From NCBI GenBank assembly GCA_907165065.1, contig OU015534.1, positions 8,253,686 through 8,317,685 on the forward strand: a stretch of 64,000 nt of DNA, read 5' to 3'. The DNA is from Caprimulgus europaeus (lineage: Eukaryota; Chordata; Aves; Caprimulgiformes; Caprimulgidae). Under the pieces are notes generated by a model, which ran no database searches, was not told the origin of the DNA, and saw only the letters and a list, made by a program, of their open reading frames with translations. Made by a program: the position numbers and the translations under genes. Every line of letters starts with the position of its first letter. Positions within the stretch are counted from its first letter, which is position 1. Below are positions 62,325 through 64,000 of the stretch, one piece after another.

Positions 62325-64000
62325 TGCTGGGGGTGGGAAAGGAAGCTGCAGCTACTCACTTAACTCTTCAATGCTGAAAGGCACGTTTTTGGTTTCTTTT
62401 CACTATAGTAGGCCATTCAAACTTCTGCCCCTGTAAGCAGACTGATAATTGAAGGTATCTTCCTATCTAAATATAATTTTGCTTGTTTTTGTCTACACAG
62501 ATGTCATCACTCAGGTCTTTGCTCAGTTAATTTTTTCAATTCGTTGTTCAGTAGCTGATGCAGTGTAGTCTGTGATATAAAGTCAAGTCTAAACCACAGG
62601 AGTATATTTAAGGAAAAGGTGCTTTTCCATCCTGTTTAATGGAGCCTACATTTTGCTAAAGATGAAAAAATATGAAGCTTGTACAAATATTTTTGTCTGA
62701 TTTGCAAATACATCCGTAAAATAAAACTCATAAATAGTCAATTTAGTAAGTTGAAATGGAAATGTAATCTGCATTTTTGCTGCTATTGAAGTACCACAGG
62801 TTTGAGTCTCCTTTTAGATGTAATGTGAGTTTAGAGATTATGAACAATGAGGAGTTGGTAGCTTGAGAAATGCTGTTTCCTGTAGAAGAGAAGAGAAGTA
62901 CAAGACAAGCGTATCCCAAAGTGTCCAGTCAGTATGGATTTCTCCTCCGATAGAGGAAGACCCTTGCTAGAAGTTAAGAGTCCATCCTCTCAATCCATTT
63001 CATTTCATTTTCTACAGAAAGCTAACAACCTTGCACCCTGGTAATGCTGATGATCTTGACAGGACATGTATTAAACAGAGATGATGAACAAGTGTAACTG
63101 TTCTCATTAGTAAATTGACTTAAATGAGGAATCCAACACTGAAATACTCTGCCTAACTTCATTTCGTAGGTCTCCTCTTAACAAACATGGTTCATATGGT
63201 TGATTTGTCTGTGTAACTGAGCATGCTTTAATAGGTACAGTTACTTCATTGTATTTGAGCACTCTTAGTTGTTAAAGGGAATATGCTAGGAAAATTTATG
63301 AAACTTAAAACTTTCTGTAATTTTCAGAGATTGTCAGTGGTATGTGGTTCCGTCCTATGAAGTCATTACTAAAAACAATTTTAAAAGGTTAATGTTGTAT
63401 TTCTAAGTGAAAACTTCTAATTTTTATTAGTTCTAGGTACGCTAATAGTAAATAATGAGTAAGGCTGAATATTCTTTTAGTTTTGTTTTTGCTGCTTATA
63501 GTTGTCTGAAGGAATCTGACTCACTGTCCCAGTGCTAAAATAAGCATAATCCTTGATGTCCCATAAGGAGACTTTGATTCAAAATCATCTATTGTACTTT
63601 GAGATTAACTAATCCTCCACAAAATAGTTTATTCTATTTTTCCACTTCAAATGACATTTTATTGTGCTGCATAGGAATTCAGAATAGTTGCAGTTTTCCA
63701 ATATGCAAACCTTAACAAGAGACAGCTGTAATTAATTTGACCTCAGAGGCTGGCCTTGTACTGTGCTCGGACTGTCTTCTGAAGTCACAAATATCAAAAC
63801 TGAGCTCCTCGTCCACGTAAATATGTTTTTGAATGCAATTGTAGAAAGATACTGGCCTGCTGGAGGGTCACTGAAAGTATGAACTTGCAATTTTTGACAA
63901 TTTCTTATAATGTCTAGTGGTTTTATCTGTCTTGGGCAGTGTTTTAAAAGCTGTTTCATAGAAAATTGTTTACAGCACTTTGTATCTTTTTTCCTGAATA

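Larger units (their letters stand above)
53834..64000. other. Unique non-genic stretch to the window end
   Basis: No gene, RNA or transposon could be supported. Simple tracts include T-rich and (GT)6 sequence around 56341-56406, an A/C-rich tract at 60148-60172, a T/G-rich tract at 61441-61465 and an AAAT repeat at 62307-62324. The block 58100-58270 is AT-rich with homeodomain-like cores and could be conserved. Open frames reach 118 codons (54238-54594, minus) without recognisable composition. Confidence 0.55.

Noticed and set aside
1..64000. tRNA, rRNA, microRNA or CRISPR features
   Set aside because: No cloverleaf with A and B box pairs, no ribosomal segments, no regular spaced repeats and no hairpin of microRNA-precursor shape was seen. 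Small RNA genes could still be missed by eye.

Overview
The window looks like bird (avian) nuclear DNA from a gene-poor region, either intergenic or inside a very large intron. The base composition is AT-rich, CpG is scarce and interspersed repeats are sparse. The recognisable repeats are bird-type: 5'-truncated CR1 LINE copies, a solo LTR of the family that begins TGTATTGGGTTTG and ends CAACCCACCACA, and decayed older amniote CR1-type copies. Nothing prokaryotic is present: there are no operons, ribosome binding sites, tRNA or rRNA genes, or CRISPR arrays. The species cannot be fixed from sequence alone.

No complete protein-coding gene could be supported. The longest open frames fall inside repeats (a 123-codon frame is the CR1 reverse-transcriptase C-terminus; a 165-codon frame is antisense to the LTR) or are about as long as expected by chance in AT-rich DNA. 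The best candidate for real coding sequence is a 92-bp stretch at 53742-53833 with a splice acceptor, an open frame, locally raised CpG and a consensus donor. A small cysteine-rich frame at 5603-5737 is a weaker candidate.

Layout. 1-8407: unique AT-rich DNA with one exact 21-bp tandem duplication. 8408-8822: young CR1 3' end, minus strand. 12610-13450: ancient CR1/L3-like LINE, minus strand. 17572-18705: solo LTR, plus strand, much more GC-rich than its surroundings. 18706-33646: long unique stretch with a GC/CpG-raised island near 21.6-22.2 kb. 33647-33820 and 36027-36204: two copies of an unidentified repeat, about 2.38 kb apart in the same orientation. 38085-38315: short CR1 3' end, plus strand, with an internal 34-bp duplication. 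40885-41428: two palindromic MITE-like remnants. 42590-43310: ancient CR1-type copy, plus strand. 49690-49744: probable old CR1-type 3' tail. 53742-53833: candidate exon. The remainder is unique.

Several AT-rich blocks dense in homeodomain- and POU-like motifs (about 10.98-11.40, 14.94-15.12, 36.2-36.66 and 45.4-45.78 kb) look like conserved non-coding DNA of the sort found around developmental genes. That is inference from appearance; cross-species alignment would decide it. I found no convincing new multi-gene system. The most novel items are the paired unidentified repeat, the candidate exon and some unusually good hairpins.
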